Notes: a model not told the origin generated them from the sequence alone. A stretch of DNA of 64,000 bases from Alkalihalobacterium elongatum (GCF_019024285.1 NZ_WMKZ01000014.1:1-64000); one strand, 5' to 3'; positions 1 through 10,119 are shown, numbered from the stretch's first letter. Numbers and translations: made by a program.

Positions 1-416
1 CATTCAGGCTCTTTAGTTACCTCTATCTCGATTTTTCCTATCTCACGGGCACTTTTCCTTCGCTTTAGTGACCGCCTCTTCTACTTTTTTCACTGCGCGG
101 GCACCATTCAGGCTCTTTAGTTACCTCTATCTCGATTTTTCCTATCTCACGGGCACTTTTCCTTCGCTTTAGTGACCGCCTTTTCTACTTTTTTCCCTGC
201 GCGGGCACCATTCAGGCTCTTTAGTTACCTCTAGCTGGATTTTTCCTATCTCACGGGCACTTTTCCTTCGCTTTAGTGACCGCCTCTGCTACTTTTTTCA
301 TTGCGCGGGCTCTATTCAGGCTCTTTAGTTACCTCTATCTGGATTTTTCCTATCTCACGGGCACTTTTCCTTCGCTTTAGTGACCGCCTCTTCTACTTTT
401 TTCACTGCGCGGGCAC
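1..416. repeat. 104-bp tandem repeat, four copies, cut by window start
   Basis: Four head-to-tail units begin at 1, 105, 209 and 313 with an exact period of 104 bp and only a few substitutions; a fifth begins at 417 and stops after a few bases. On the minus strand each unit is two related 52-bp halves, both starting GTGCCCG and both containing ACTAAAG, so this is a higher-order duplication of a 52-bp ancestor. 104 is not a multiple of three and no conserved frame runs through it, so it is not coding. It lies directly after the argS stop codon. True copy number is unknown because the window begins inside it. Confidence 0.95.
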
Positions 417-436
417 TATTCATGGCACCTTTCGCC

Positions 437-2104
437 TTACATTTTTTCTGGTGCCGATACTCCAATTAGTTTTAACGCGTTTTGCAGTGTGACTTGTACA
501 GATTTTACTAGTGCAAGACGAGCTGCACTCTTCTCACGATCTTCTGGGTCGATTACGCGCTCTGCATTGTAAAAGCTGTGTAGAGCTGAAGCTAGGTCAA
601 ACGCATAGTTAGTTAGGCGGTGCGGTGACAGTTTTTCAGCACTTTCTGCAATCGCCTCTGGGAATTCACCGACCTTTTTCAGTAAGTGGAATTCTTTTTC
701 AGAGGAAATCAGGTTAAGGCTGCTCGTATCATCTAAAGGTAAGCCTTGTTCCTGGCCTTGTCTAAGCATACTGCAAATACGCGCATGCGCATATTGAACG
801 TAGTATACAGGGTTCTCATTTGATTTACTTACAGCTAAGTCCATATCGAAATCTAATTGCGTGTCTGCACTACGCATCGCAAAGAAATAACGTGTTGCAT
901 CAATTCCTACTTCTTCCATTAAGTCACGTAGGGTTACAGCTTTTCCTGTACGCTTACTCATCTTCACTTTCTCACCGTTTTGGAACAGTGAAACCATTTG
1001 AATAATTTGTACATCCATTTGCTCTTCACCGTAACCAAGTGCTTGAATTGCAGCACTCATACGAGGAATGTACCCGTGGTGGTCTGCACCCCAAATGTTA
1101 ATTAATTTATCAAAACCACGCTCTAATTTATCTTTATGATAAGCAATATCTGGCGTTAAGTACGTATATGTTCCATCATTCTTAATCAGTACACGATCTT
1201 TATCGTCACCGTATGTTGTTGAACGGAACCATGTGGCACCATCTTGCTCGTATGTTTCCCCTTTTTCTTCTAAAAGCTTTAATGTTTCAAGAACTTTTCC
1301 AGAAGTGTAAAGGGATGTTTCTGAAAACCAGTTATCAAATTCAACACGGAAGTCACTTAAGTCTTTCTTCAACTTTTCTAGCTCACGTTTTAATCCATAT
1401 GCACGGAAAAATTCCATTCGCTCTTCTTCATCGACATGAACGAAACGGTCGCCATACTCCTTCGCTAAATCTTGACCAAAGCCGATGATATCTTCGCCGT
1501 GGTAGCCATCTTCAGGCATGTCTTTTTCTAGTCCAAGAGCTTGGTAATAACGAGCTTCAACAGACGTTGTTAAATTGTTAATTTGGTTACCAGCGTCATT
1601 AATATAATACTCTCTTTGAACATCGTAGCCTGCTTTACTTAATACGTTACACAGTGCATCTCCAACTGCCGCCCCGCGAGCATGTCCTAAATGAAGGCTA
1701 CCCGTTGGATTTGCAGAAACAAACTCGATCTGGATTTTTGTTCCGTTTCCTACGTTTGTTTGACCATACTCTTCGCCTGCTTGAAGTACAGCTGGAATAA
1801 TATCTCGTAAATAACCATTGTCCATATAAAAGTTAATGAACCCTGGTCCAGCGATTTCTACTTTTTCAATAGCTGCTTTTTCTTTATCGATGTGGTTTAC
1901 AATATCCTCGGCGATCATACGTGGCGCTTTTTTAGCAACTCTCGCTAATTGCATCGCCATATTTGTTGCGTAATCACCATGTGCTTTATCTTTTGGGTTT
2001 TCTAGAACGACTTCAGGTATTTGACTTTCATCTACGCCTGAAGCTATGACCGCAGAAACGATTTCTGCTTTTAGCTTTTCTTTCATTTGCTCTACACTGT
2101 TCAT
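437..2104 (-). CDS. argS: arginyl-tRNA synthetase
   Basis: Class I aminoacyl-tRNA synthetase that charges tRNA-Arg with arginine in the cytoplasm. The 555 residues match the usual length. An N-terminal additional domain (about 1-110) is followed by the Rossmann core with HLGH at 138-141 and KMSKR at 381-385, then the C-terminal helical anticodon domain. The ATG overlaps the stop codon of the upstream ywiB-like gene as ATGA, so the two are probably translationally coupled. In B. subtilis the order is likewise ywiB-argS, with rpoE downstream; here the gene is followed instead by the 104-bp minisatellite before the window edge. Confidence 0.98.
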   Translation of the reverse strand: MNSVEQMKEKLKAEIVSAVIASGVDESQIPEVVLENPKDKAHGDYATNMAMQLARVAKKAPRMIAEDIVNHIDKEKAAIEKVEIAGPGFINFYMDNGYLRDIIPAVLQAGEEYGQTNVGNGTKIQIEFVSANPTGSLHLGHARGAAVGDALCNVLSKAGYDVQREYYINDAGNQINNLTTSVEARYYQALGLEKDMPEDGYHGEDIIGFGQDLAKEYGDRFVHVDEEERMEFFRAYGLKRELEKLKKDLSDFRVEFDNWFSETSLYTSGKVLETLKLLEEKGETYEQDGATWFRSTTYGDDKDRVLIKNDGTYTYLTPDIAYHKDKLERGFDKLINIWGADHHGYIPRMSAAIQALGYGEEQMDVQIIQMVSLFQNGEKVKMSKRTGKAVTLRDLMEEVGIDATRYFFAMRSADTQLDFDMDLAVSKSNENPVYYVQYAHARICSMLRQGQEQGLPLDDTSSLNLISSEKEFHLLKKVGEFPEAIAESAEKLSPHRLTNYAFDLASALHSFYNAERVIDPEDREKSAARLALVKSVQVTLQNALKLIGVSAPEKM

Positions 2105-2541
2105 TCGTTTTCCTCCTCAATTGTGATCGTTACATCAAACGTTCCCGAAGGTTCACCCTGTAAGAAATAATCATATTTCAACTGGAGTTTGCCCTTCGTT
2201 TTATTCGCTGGCCAATTATAATGACAGACATGTGTTTTTGCCGTTGTTTGCCAGTATCCGAATGGACTTCGGTATATGCCTTCTGTTTTTTCTCCAACCG
2301 TATAGGTTTGCCGCATAGACAAGTCCCCTTGCCGGATAATGGTTACCTCATTCTCCCCAATTTTTACGGTTGTTTGAACATTTACTTTATCGTTATGTAC
2401 TTCTTTAAATAGTAAATATGTATACCCTTTTTTAACATAAATATTACCCTTCCCATTGAGGGAGAGCCTTTCCTTTTCGCCACCTTGGCGAATCGTTGTT
2501 TCCATTTGAACAGTAATTGGTCTCTTTTCTTTCACGGACAT
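2101..2541 (-). CDS. ywiB: DUF1934 family protein (YwiB-like)
   Basis: A 146-residue protein resembling the DUF1934/YwiB family, a small beta-barrel family of unknown function always found beside argS in Bacillus. The body is rich in beta-prone stretches and ends in an acidic tail (TIEEENE). The frame is open further upstream, into a REP palindrome, but the ATG at 2541 has a good ribosome binding site (GAAAGGTGG, about 8 nt upstream), so the longer version is rejected. Its TGA overlaps the argS ATG. Function unknown; pairing with argS is from position and synteny. Confidence 0.88.
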   Translation of the reverse strand: MSVKEKRPITVQMETTIRQGGEKERLSLNGKGNIYVKKGYTYLLFKEVHNDKVNVQTTVKIGENEVTIIRQGDLSMRQTYTVGEKTEGIYRSPFGYWQTTAKTHVCHYNWPANKTKGKLQLKYDYFLQGEPSGTFDVTITIEEENE

Positions 2542-2627
2542 TCGACTTGCCCACCTTTCTTTTTTCAAGTTTAGCGAGTTTGCCGCCCCGTTGCAAGAAC
2601 AAATCGACCGTGGCCGTGCCATCGGTT

Positions 2628-2675
2628 GGTGCCAGGCACCTTTAACAATGCAGAGCATTAAAGGTGCCTGGCACC
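2628..2675. repeat. REP-like palindrome, copy 1
   Basis: Left arm GGTGCCAGGCACCTTTAA and right arm TTAAAGGTGCCTGGCACC are perfect reverse complements around a 12-nt centre, giving a 48-bp element. It lies between the speB terminator hairpin and the ywiB start, so it would be in the leader of any read-through transcript. First of seven copies in the window. Confidence 0.95.
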
Positions 2676-2690
2676 ACAGTATAGTAAAGA

Positions 2691-2719
2691 AGCTGACTCA
2701 AGGATCTTATGAGTCAGCT
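2691..2719 (-). terminator. hairpin downstream of speB
   Basis: A perfect 10-bp stem (AGCTGACTCA/TGAGTCAGCT) with a 9-nt loop lies 14 bp after the speB stop on the minus strand, followed by a short T-rich run (TTCTTTAC). The U tract is weak, so termination may be partial. Confidence 0.55.
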
Positions 2720-2732
2720 CTTGCGGTGCCGT

Positions 2733-3608
2733 TTATTTTTGAACCCAGCCTAAAAGGATTTCACGGATAAATTTGCTTGCTGCGATTGGAGTTTGTTCTG
2801 TTGGGTCATATGCTGGTGCTACCTCAACTAAATCAGCTCCAATGACGTTTACATCAGAGTTTGCAATTGCGTGGATCGCTTCAAGTAACTCTTTAGATGT
2901 AATTCCTCCCGCTTCCGCTGTACCAGTACCTGGTGCGTGTGCTGGGTCTAATACGTCGATATCGATCGTAACATAAACGTTACGCCCTGCTAATGAAGGA
3001 AGTACCTCTTTTAGAGGCTCTGCTACATCGAATTTTGACATATGCATGCCTGATTCTTTAGCATATTGAAACTCTTCTCTCATTCCTGAACGAATACCAA
3101 ATGAATACACATTTTCAGGACCGATCAGTTCACACGCTTTGCGAATAGGCGTTGAATGAGATAATGGTTCTCCCTCATAGCGCTCTCGTAAGTCCGCATG
3201 TGCATCAATATGAATGATTGCCATATCCGAGTATTTTTTAAACATCGCACGGAAAATTGGCCATGAAACTAAATGCTCTCCACCTAACCCAATCGGGAAC
3301 TTACCATCAGCGATTAACTTATCCATATAATCTTCAATCATATCTAAGCTTCTGGCAGGATTACCGAACGGTAGTGGAATATCACCTGCATCGAAGTAAT
3401 TCACTTCTTCTAAATGCTTGTCCAAATAAGGACTATACTCTTCTAAGCCTAAAGAAGCTTCACGAATTCTCGCAGGACCAAAACGCGAGCCTGGACGGAA
3501 CGAAACGGTCCAATCCATCGGCATCCCATAAATTACTGCTTCACTTTCTTCATAGCTTGACCTGCTCATAATAAAAACATTTCCTGAATACGCCTCATCA
3601 AATCGCAA
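2733..3608 (-). CDS. speB: agmatinase
   Basis: Mn-dependent ureohydrolase converting agmatine to putrescine and urea in the arginine decarboxylase route to polyamines. The 291 residues carry the arginase-family metal ligands: GGEH at 109-112, DAHAD at 135-139 and DIDVLDP at 216-222. The start is TTG at 3608, giving MRFDEAY, the conserved N-terminus of the Bacillus enzyme; AAGGAGG lies 7 nt upstream. It follows speE after 12 bp on the same strand, so the two form a putrescine-spermidine operon as in B. subtilis. Confidence 0.97.
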   Translation of the reverse strand: MRFDEAYSGNVFIMSRSSYEESEAVIYGMPMDWTVSFRPGSRFGPARIREASLGLEEYSPYLDKHLEEVNYFDAGDIPLPFGNPARSLDMIEDYMDKLIADGKFPIGLGGEHLVSWPIFRAMFKKYSDMAIIHIDAHADLRERYEGEPLSHSTPIRKACELIGPENVYSFGIRSGMREEFQYAKESGMHMSKFDVAEPLKEVLPSLAGRNVYVTIDIDVLDPAHAPGTGTAEAGGITSKELLEAIHAIANSDVNVIGADLVEVAPAYDPTEQTPIAASKFIREILLGWVQK

Positions 3609-3620
3609 AACAAGTCCTCC

Positions 3621-4448
3621 TTATTTAATTAAATCTTCCACAAAACGGGGTAAAACAAATGCTGCTTTATGCAGATCTTTTGTGTAGTATTTCGTTTCAA
3701 TGTCATGGAAACGACTTTCTTCAATTGCTAATGGGTCATGCTTTTTTGATCCAATCGTAAACGTCCAAAGTCCACTTGGATACGTTGGAATGTTTGCAAT
3801 ATATAAACGTGTAATTGGGAAAATTTCCTTCACATCACGTTGTACATTTGTAATTAACTCTGGTGTGAACCAAGGGTTGTCCGTTTGAGCGACAAACACA
3901 CCGTCTTCTTTTAGTGCTTTTGAAATTCCTGCATAAAAGCCTTTCGTAAATAAGTTTACAGCAGGTCCCACAGGCTCTGTTGAGTCAACCATGATCACAT
4001 CATACTCATTTTCACTGTTAGCAATGTGCATGAAGCCATCATCGACCTTGACTTCCACTCGAGCATCGTCTAACATACCTGCAATTTCAGGTAAGTATTC
4101 TTTTGAATACTCGATAACTTTTCCATCGATTTCTACAAGCGTTGCTTTTTTCACAGATGGGTGTTTAAGAACTTCACGAATTACACCTCCGTCACCGCCA
4201 CCAACAACTAACACGTTTTCGGGGTTAGGATGTGTAAAAAGTGGAACGTGCGCTACCATTTCATGATAGACGAACTCATCTTTTTGTGTTGTCATCACCA
4301 TTCCGTCAAGAACGAGCATGTTCCCGAACTCTTCTGTTTCAACCATATCCAGTTTTTGAAAATCTGTTTGCTCTGTATGTAAAGTGCGCTTGATTTTCAT
4401 CGTAATTCCGAAACGTTCAGTTTGCTTTTCAGTAAACCATAACTCCAT
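3621..4448 (-). CDS. speE: spermidine synthase
   Basis: Transfers an aminopropyl group from decarboxylated S-adenosylmethionine to putrescine. The 275 residues contain the spermidine synthase core: VVGGGDGG (about 81-88) for the nucleotide, and the [15 protein letters not shown] and QTDNPWF segments. The ATG at 4448 ([10 protein letters not shown]) is chosen because AGAGGTGAC lies just upstream; a GTG three codons earlier lies inside that ribosome site. First gene of the speE-speB operon, divergent from pbpG. Confidence 0.97.
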   Translation of the reverse strand: MELWFTEKQTERFGITMKIKRTLHTEQTDFQKLDMVETEEFGNMLVLDGMVMTTQKDEFVYHEMVAHVPLFTHPNPENVLVVGGGDGGVIREVLKHPSVKKATLVEIDGKVIEYSKEYLPEIAGMLDDARVEVKVDDGFMHIANSENEYDVIMVDSTEPVGPAVNLFTKGFYAGISKALKEDGVFVAQTDNPWFTPELITNVQRDVKEIFPITRLYIANIPTYPSGLWTFTIGSKKHDPLAIEESRFHDIETKYYTKDLHKAAFVLPRFVEDLIK

Positions 4449-4804
4449 GATCGTCACCTCTTAATATGATTTCTGTCTCTTAGTTTGCCCTAGTTTCTTG
4501 CTCTTACTAAAAGGTTGTTCAAAAAGTAACGTTTCATCCTCGATTTTCGTTTGAACTGAATCTAAGATTAAAGCGATATAGTGCAATTTCTGTGCCAAAC
4601 AAAAAAAGTATAAAGGAAATGCACAAAAATGCAAGAGAATTTTTAGATATTGAGGATATTTGTGTTTAAAAATTCATTAATCTTCCAAAAATGATAAAGT
4701 CAAAGTTTGTTTATTCCTAGTTTATACGCTATTTATGATGAAGTTTTTATTTTATCTGCTATGAATATTGAAGTTATTAAATCTGATATAAAGAGGTGAC
4801 TGAA
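4449..4804. other. divergent intergenic region speE / pbpG
   Basis: A 356-bp AT-rich gap that must hold the promoters of both speE (left) and pbpG (right). I see no good sigma-A match; a weak TTGCAC-16-TAGATT on the minus strand is the best for speE. No open frame, repeat or riboswitch is evident. The ribosome sites at both ends are clear. Confidence 0.4.
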
Positions 4805-6877
4805 ATGGAAGTCATCGTAAAGCGACGATCGAGACGAAAGATCAGCTGGTTTAGGCGCTTATTTCGCTTTTCATTATTTATGATCGTTCTATGTATGTTT
4901 GCTGCGGTCTCATTGTTAACTTACTTAAAAATGGAAGGTGCTCCCGTTTTACAAGTTTCACAAACAACACGACTATTTGATGCCAATGATGCCATTATTG
5001 GAGAAAGTCATCAGGGACAAAACCGGTATTGGGTTCCACTCGAGGAAATAAGTGAGGATCTACTTCATGCTACTTTATCAATTGAGGACCGGAAATTTTA
5101 CGAGCATTACGGTTTTGATCCAACGAGAATCGCGGGTGCAGTCGTTGCGAATATTAAATCTCGTGGTAGAGCACAAGGAGCTAGTACGATTACGCAGCAA
5201 TATGCGAGAAACCTCTATTTGACGCATGATAAAACGTGGAAGCGAAAGATTAATGAAGCGCTCTATGCTCTGCGTCTTGAAATGTACTATACGAAGGATG
5301 AAATACTAGAAGGCTATTTAAATACGATTTACTATGGCCACGGGGCGTACGGAATTGAAGCTGCTGCTCATTACTTTTTTGATAAAAAAGCTTCAGAGCT
5401 TACTTTAGCAGAAGCGAGTCTTCTTGCTGGTATCCCTAAAGGACCTCGTTATTATTCACCACAGAACGATTTCGATCGCGCTAAACAACGCCAGGAGCTC
5501 ATTCTACACTCAATGGTACAAACAGGTCATATCACATCAACTGAAGCTGAAGCTGCCAAAAATGAGCGTTTACATCTTGCTAACCCACAAAAAGATAACA
5601 CAGCAGCTGTCGGTCCTTACTTTCAGGAGTATGTTAGAAATCTTTTAATTGATGAGTATAACATCGATGAGACCCTCATTGAACAAGGTGGTTTACAGGT
5701 TTTTACGACATTAGACCGAGATATGCAAGCGGAAGCAGAGCGCTGGGTGGAAACTGAACTAGGGCCAACCGAGGAATTACAAGCCGCGCTCGTTGCAGTT
5801 GATCCTCGTACTGGTGATGTAAAAGCCCTTGTTGGTGGCAGGAACTATGTGGAAAGTCCGTTTAACCGGGCAACACATGCAAGTCGTTCTCCTGGGTCAA
5901 CGTTTAAGCCGTTTTTGTACTATGCGGCGCTAGAACACGGATTTACACCGTCATCGACTTTATTAAGTGAAGCAACTACTTTTACGTTTGATGATGGGAG
6001 GCCTGATTATTCGCCGTCAAACTTTAACGATAATTACGCGAATGATTTTGTAACGTTATTACATGCACTTGCATTCTCTGACAATATTTTTGCTGTGAAA
6101 ACTCACCTGTTCTTAGATACAGAAACGCTGGTTGAGACAGCTGCACGCTTTGGTATTAAAAGTCCATTAGACAGCATTCCTTCACTTGCCTTAGGGTCAA
6201 ATGGAGTTCGATTATTAGAGTTAACGAATAGTTACGCTAGCTTTACTAATGGAGGAAAGCGTGTTGAACCGAGGTTTGTTCGAAAAGTGGTTGATAAGAA
6301 TGGACAGGTCATCTTTGAGAAAGAACCTGTTCATGAGCAAATTTTAGATCCGAAGCTAGCCTTTATTATGACTGACTTAATGACAGGGATGTTCGACCGC
6401 TCTATTAATGATTATGCAAGCGTAACGGGTGGTTCCGTTTCACACCTCGTAAGTAGACCTGTTGCTGGAAAATCGGGGTCTACCCCGTTTGACAGCTGGA
6501 TGGTTGGGTTTACGCCCCAGCTTGTTACGGGAGTTTGGGTCGGTTATGACTTAGAAAAACGTCTAGACCACTCATCAGAAGGACAAATTGCGAAGCGAAT
6601 TTGGGCGCAATTCACAGAACATGCGCTTAAAGATGACTTAAAGCTAGATTTTCACAAGCCACCAGGTGTAACTGGTGTTTACATCAACCCGAAAACAGGC
6701 TTGTTAGCTACAGATGAATGCCCTGTTAAGCGTCTAACCTATTATGTTTCGGGCACCGAACCTACCGAATACTGCCAACTCCATACAACAGATGAGGAAG
6801 CAGAAGTTCAAATGACCGAAGAGGAAGTTCACGAAAAAGAAAAATTCCTCGACCGCTTCATCAAATGGTTTAACTAA
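4805..6877 (+). CDS. pbpG: class A penicillin-binding protein (PBP2d-like)
   Basis: Bifunctional peptidoglycan synthase of 690 residues. A short basic cytoplasmic tail and one membrane segment (about 20-40) precede a GT51 glycosyltransferase domain with the catalytic EDRKFYEH motif (94-101) and STITQQ (127-132). The transpeptidase domain has S365-T-F-K368, S425-D-N427 and K556-S-G; the last replaces the commoner KTG. The ATG at 4805 is preferred over a GTG nine bases upstream that is inside the ribosome site. Position beside speE and ywhD matches B. subtilis pbpG, which acts in spore peptidoglycan synthesis; that role is inferred. Confidence 0.93.
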   Translation: MEVIVKRRSRRKISWFRRLFRFSLFMIVLCMFAAVSLLTYLKMEGAPVLQVSQTTRLFDANDAIIGESHQGQNRYWVPLEEISEDLLHATLSIEDRKFYEHYGFDPTRIAGAVVANIKSRGRAQGASTITQQYARNLYLTHDKTWKRKINEALYALRLEMYYTKDEILEGYLNTIYYGHGAYGIEAAAHYFFDKKASELTLAEASLLAGIPKGPRYYSPQNDFDRAKQRQELILHSMVQTGHITSTEAEAAKNERLHLANPQKDNTAAVGPYFQEYVRNLLIDEYNIDETLIEQGGLQVFTTLDRDMQAEAERWVETELGPTEELQAALVAVDPRTGDVKALVGGRNYVESPFNRATHASRSPGSTFKPFLYYAALEHGFTPSSTLLSEATTFTFDDGRPDYSPSNFNDNYANDFVTLLHALAFSDNIFAVKTHLFLDTETLVETAARFGIKSPLDSIPSLALGSNGVRLLELTNSYASFTNGGKRVEPRFVRKVVDKNGQVIFEKEPVHEQILDPKLAFIMTDLMTGMFDRSINDYASVTGGSVSHLVSRPVAGKSGSTPFDSWMVGFTPQLVTGVWVGYDLEKRLDHSSEGQIAKRIWAQFTEHALKDDLKLDFHKPPGVTGVYINPKTGLLATDECPVKRLTYYVSGTEPTEYCQLHTTDEEAEVQMTEEEVHEKEKFLDRFIKWFN

Positions 6878-6880
6878 GGC

Positions 6881-6928
6881 GGTGCCAGGCACCTTTACCA
6901 CAGTACATCATTAAAGGTGCCTGACACC
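6881..6928. repeat. REP-like palindrome, copy 2
   Basis: A 48-bp copy starting 3 bp after the pbpG stop. Left arm is consensus; the right arm ends GACACC instead of GGCACC, which leaves an A.C mismatch in plus-strand RNA but a G.U wobble in minus-strand RNA. Confidence 0.93.
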
Positions 6929-6973
6929 CCACACCCATACCCACAGCACACTACGCCATTTTATTTACAAAAA

Positions 6974-7011
6974 CGACAAAAGGCAGAGGTGAATTCCTCT
7001 GCCTTTTGTCG
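6974..7011. terminator. bidirectional terminator between pbpG and ywhD
   Basis: A 16-bp stem around a 6-nt loop, with AAAAGGCAGAGG on one side and CCTCTGCCTTTT on the other. The A/T ends give a U tract in either direction, suiting the convergent pbpG and ywhD genes. Confidence 0.8.
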
Positions 7012-7143
7012 GTCCTAGTATAAATATGTGTTGATTTATACTAGTTTTAAGTTTAATTCCATTTTCCAAAAAGCTCAAGCCTTTGAATAAGAGTTCATAA
7101 ATCGTTCAAAGATAACCAAAATTTAGTCTAGACAAATGAAATT

Positions 7144-7677
7144 TTATTGTTCTTCACCAAGAAGCTCTTGTCTTAACTTCAATTCAGAGTGTTTCCACAT
7201 CTCTTCATTGTGGTTCTTTAAGAACTCCCCTAATATTTTCTTTGATTTCTCATCCATATGATCGACGATGATGTGGCCTTTTAAAGATTTATCCATACGG
7301 TTCACGTGTTCTGGTAAGCTTTTATAGCCTCGACGCGTTTCCATATCAATGATCATTTCACACGCTGTAACTCCTGCATAAAACGGCTTAGCACCTTTAT
7401 TGTTTACCGATACCCAAACTAACCAGTACAACTTGCCATTAGGTGAGTCCTCCCGATTCGGTGTAAATTTAATGCGTTTTTCTACAGCAGAACGTGCGTG
7501 TAAAGCACCCATATCAACAAACGCTTCGTCATTTTCTGTGTTTACAATAATTGGAGAAACGTTGTTTAAATCGATAACGCCTGTCCCGTAACCTCCATGT
7601 CCATCTGTTGAGTCTGTACTCAAAATGTTAAAGCCTGTTTTTGTTTTTTTCTGCTTATCCTTTTCAAAGAGATCCAT
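7144..7677 (-). CDS. ywhD: YwhD family protein
   Basis: A 177-residue protein of the uncharacterised YwhD family, recognised by position after pbpG and by composition (conserved TGFNILSTDSTDGHGGYGTG and NEDSPN-like stretches). No membrane segment or catalytic motif is evident. The ATG at 7677 (MDLFEKDKQK) is chosen; an upstream GTG extension of 14 residues lacks a ribosome site. The rhomboid/site-2 protease gene ywhC that lies next to ywhD in B. subtilis is absent here. Function unknown. Confidence 0.82.
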   Translation of the reverse strand: MDLFEKDKQKKTKTGFNILSTDSTDGHGGYGTGVIDLNNVSPIIVNTENDEAFVDMGALHARSAVEKRIKFTPNREDSPNGKLYWLVWVSVNNKGAKPFYAGVTACEMIIDMETRRGYKSLPEHVNRMDKSLKGHIIVDHMDEKSKKILGEFLKNHNEEMWKHSELKLRQELLGEEQ

Positions 7678-7878
7678 TAATCGATCATCCCTTCTTCTTA
7701 TTCTATAATCAGCATACACGTTTCATGATGCGTTCATTCTATATTTTAGTGTATCACATGATGATTATTAGGTCATTTATCTCGTAAGCCAACGCTACAG
7801 CTTGAGTAAAGTTTTACATTATATGATATGCTAATGAAATAATTCTAATTTAATTTACATAGAAAAAGGAGAATTGCT

Positions 7879-8067
7879 ATGCCATACGTAACAGTTAAGA
7901 TGCTTGAAGGTCGTAATGAAGAACAAAAAAGAGCGCTCGTTGAAAAAGTAACAGATGCTGTTTCTGAAACAGTGAACGCTCCTAAAGAAAACATTGTTGT
8001 GTTTATCGAAGAAATGCCAAAAAACCACTACGCAGTCGCTGGAACTCGTTTAAGCGACAAAGCGTAA
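7879..8067 (+). CDS. ywhB: 4-oxalocrotonate tautomerase family protein
   Basis: A 62-residue tautomerase subunit. Met removal exposes Pro1, the catalytic base of the family (MPYVTVKMLEG). The RNEEQKRALVEKVTDAV helix and IEEMPKNHYAVAG follow the standard beta-alpha-beta fold, which works as a hexamer. Ribosome site AAAAGGAG lies 8 nt upstream. The physiological substrate of the Bacillus enzyme is not established. Monocistronic, bounded by a terminator. Confidence 0.93.
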   Translation: MPYVTVKMLEGRNEEQKRALVEKVTDAVSETVNAPKENIVVFIEEMPKNHYAVAGTRLSDKA

Positions 8068-8095
8068 ACTATAATCAAATCAAAACCCACTAAAC

Positions 8096-8138
8096 ATAAA
8101 AAGACGTAGAACCACCAACTGATTCTGCGTCTTTTCCT
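8096..8138. terminator. bidirectional terminator ywhB / ywgA
   Basis: AAAAGACGTAGAA pairs with TTCTGCGTCTTTT (one G.U), loop about 12 nt, with A and T runs on both sides. It separates the convergent ywhB and ywgA genes. Confidence 0.75.
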
Positions 8139-8156
8139 ATTTAACACCGAACTCGC

Positions 8157-8660
8157 TTAATGTTGAAACATTTTTAATTGCTCAATGTAGGCAAAAGCTC
8201 GTTCCATCTCTTCTTCTGTATAGTTTTGCTTCTTTTTAACCGTCATGACCTTCTCGACAATTTCTTCTTTTTCCAACTCATCAAAATAAAGAACGGTTGA
8301 AACCAATTCAAGAAACCGTGAGCTTTGATCATTCATGCTTGATACTCTCGGTTTAATGTCTGGCAGGTCAAGGGTATACATATCTAGGAACTTTTCGCCT
8401 TCCTCTGTTAATATGTATCGGTATTGCTGATATCCGCTTTTCGTTTCCAACGTTTCTTGTAAAAAACCAAGGTTACAAAGTTCTTCAATACGAAGCGTTA
8501 GCTCTTCAGAGTAAGGACCGAACATATGAAACTTGAACCGTTCTGAAAATGGAATATCTAATTTTTTGGAAATAAAAACAATCTTTTGCAGCTTTTTCCG
8601 TCCAACAATTTCACCTGCTTGTTGAAACATCGTTAGCAGCTTAACATGTTCCTTTAGCAA
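8157..8660 (-). CDS. ywgA: YwgA family protein
   Basis: A 167-residue member of the YwgA family of unknown function. The N-terminal half (GRKKLQKIVFISKKL, GPYSEELTLRIEELCNLGFL) looks like a winged-helix/SocA-like fold, and the C-terminal half is helical. The TTG at 8660 has a strong ribosome site (GGGGAGG, 6 nt spacing) and gives MLKEHVKLL. The alternative ATG at 8678 overlaps the ywfO stop as ATGA but has no ribosome site of its own, so the start is not settled. It follows ywfO in one operon, as in B. subtilis. Confidence 0.85.
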   Translation of the reverse strand: MLKEHVKLLTMFQQAGEIVGRKKLQKIVFISKKLDIPFSERFKFHMFGPYSEELTLRIEELCNLGFLQETLETKSGYQQYRYILTEEGEKFLDMYTLDLPDIKPRVSSMNDQSSRFLELVSTVLYFDELEKEEIVEKVMTVKKKQNYTEEEMERAFAYIEQLKMFQH

Positions 8661-8674
8661 AACGCTCCTCCCCT

Positions 8675-9970
8675 TCATTTAAAAAGAATATCTTTAATTT
8701 GTTGTTTTATCGCAGCATTCTCTGTTTCATCTTCTAGAACATCGAATGGAAAATATAGTTTATGGTCTGTTCGTTTTTTTCCTGATATCGCTTCAACGAC
8801 GTCTGATTCCCGTGAAAGCTCACGGATTTTTCCGTTTGGCATTTGCAAGTGGATCGGCAGTCGCTCTTCTTCCTCACCTGGACGATAAAAATCATATGGG
8901 AGGTCAGAGGATGAATCTACTACAAGATAGTACTCTGGGTCAATATTAGCTTGCTGGAAAAGCTGGTAAAGTACTGGCCACTCTTTCATCTGCAAATTCG
9001 GATTAAATTCGACGTATTTAAACAATCTTCTATTTAAAAATCTACCACAAAGATCACTTAAAATGCGATCATCTTCATCCTGCCAAATTTGGAAATAATA
9101 AAGGATTATCGCCTCATCAAGCCGCAAATAGTCCTCGATACTCATCTTTTCATTAAAGAGTGAATAAAAATGAACAGGCTCTTGTTTAAATTTGTATCCC
9201 GCCTCATAGAGGTGCTTTGTCCGCATTAAAATTTTACTTAAAATTACTTCAGCACTTCTAGTCACTGGGTGAAAATAGACTTGCCAATACATTTGATAGC
9301 GGCTCATAATATAATCCTCTACCGCATGCATTCCACTTTGCTTAATAACCACTTGATCCTCCATAGGACGCATGACACGCAAAATTCTTTCCATATCAAA
9401 ATGACCGTAGCTTACCCCAGTAAAATACGCATCGCGCTGCAAATAATCCATTCTATCAGCATCAATTTGACTAGAAATTAAACTAACAACTAATTTATTA
9501 CTGTAGGTTTTCTCAATAACATCAGCGACTTTTTGCGGGAAGTCATCACCCATTTTACGTAATACTTGATTAATTTCCGTATCTCCTATAATAATCTCTC
9601 GCGTCCACTCTTCGTGATCGGTATTAAATACTTTTTCAAAAGAGTGCGAGAAAGGTCCGTGACCAACATCGTGTAAAAGTGCTGCACATAAACACAGTAA
9701 CCGTTCGCTGTTATCCCAATGCGGCCGACCTTGAAACACTTCGATAATTCTTCTTGTAATTTCATAAACGCCAAGGGAGTGGTTAAAACGGGAATGTTCG
9801 GCACCGTGGAACGTAAAAAAAGTAGTCCCTAATTGACGTATTCGTCGTAACCGTTGAAATTCCCTTGTACCAATTAACTCCCAAATGAGTGTATCCCGAA
9901 CGTGTATGTAACGATGGACAGGGTCTTTAAATACTTTTTCTTCACTTAATTGACCATTTATATTTTGCAT
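8675..9970 (-). CDS. ywfO: HD-domain phosphohydrolase (YwfO-like)
   Basis: A 431-residue HD-superfamily protein related to deoxynucleoside triphosphate triphosphohydrolases (SAMHD1/EF1143 type). The metal site motifs are visible: HSRFNHSLGV, then LLHDVGHGPFSHSFE near residue 110, and a downstream DADRMDYLQRDA containing the last metal aspartate. It probably hydrolyses dNTPs; the substrate is inferred from the family. The ATG at 9970 has TGGAG 8 nt upstream; a GTG three codons earlier lies within the ribosome site. Confidence 0.9.
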   Translation of the reverse strand: MQNINGQLSEEKVFKDPVHRYIHVRDTLIWELIGTREFQRLRRIRQLGTTFFTFHGAEHSRFNHSLGVYEITRRIIEVFQGRPHWDNSERLLCLCAALLHDVGHGPFSHSFEKVFNTDHEEWTREIIIGDTEINQVLRKMGDDFPQKVADVIEKTYSNKLVVSLISSQIDADRMDYLQRDAYFTGVSYGHFDMERILRVMRPMEDQVVIKQSGMHAVEDYIMSRYQMYWQVYFHPVTRSAEVILSKILMRTKHLYEAGYKFKQEPVHFYSLFNEKMSIEDYLRLDEAIILYYFQIWQDEDDRILSDLCGRFLNRRLFKYVEFNPNLQMKEWPVLYQLFQQANIDPEYYLVVDSSSDLPYDFYRPGEEEERLPIHLQMPNGKIRELSRESDVVEAISGKKRTDHKLYFPFDVLEDETENAAIKQQIKDILFK

Positions 9971-10119
9971 TAAGCACACTCCATCTCCATTTTATCTAAT
10001 TATATTATACAAAAGTTATAAGACGTTGTCTCAACAGCCTCAACAGCTTAACGAAATAATAATCTTTCAGAATTTTATGGTAAAATAATGGGAGTTTGTT
10101 TAAGGGGGGCTTTATAAAA

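Noticed and set aside
301-492. Open frame of 63 codons on the plus strand
   Set aside because: It runs through the 104-bp repeat into the 3' end of argS in antisense, has no ribosome site, and the repeat period is not a multiple of three.
2542-2658. N-terminal extension of the ywiB frame
   Set aside because: It would translate a REP arm and skips a good ribosome site and ATG at 2541.
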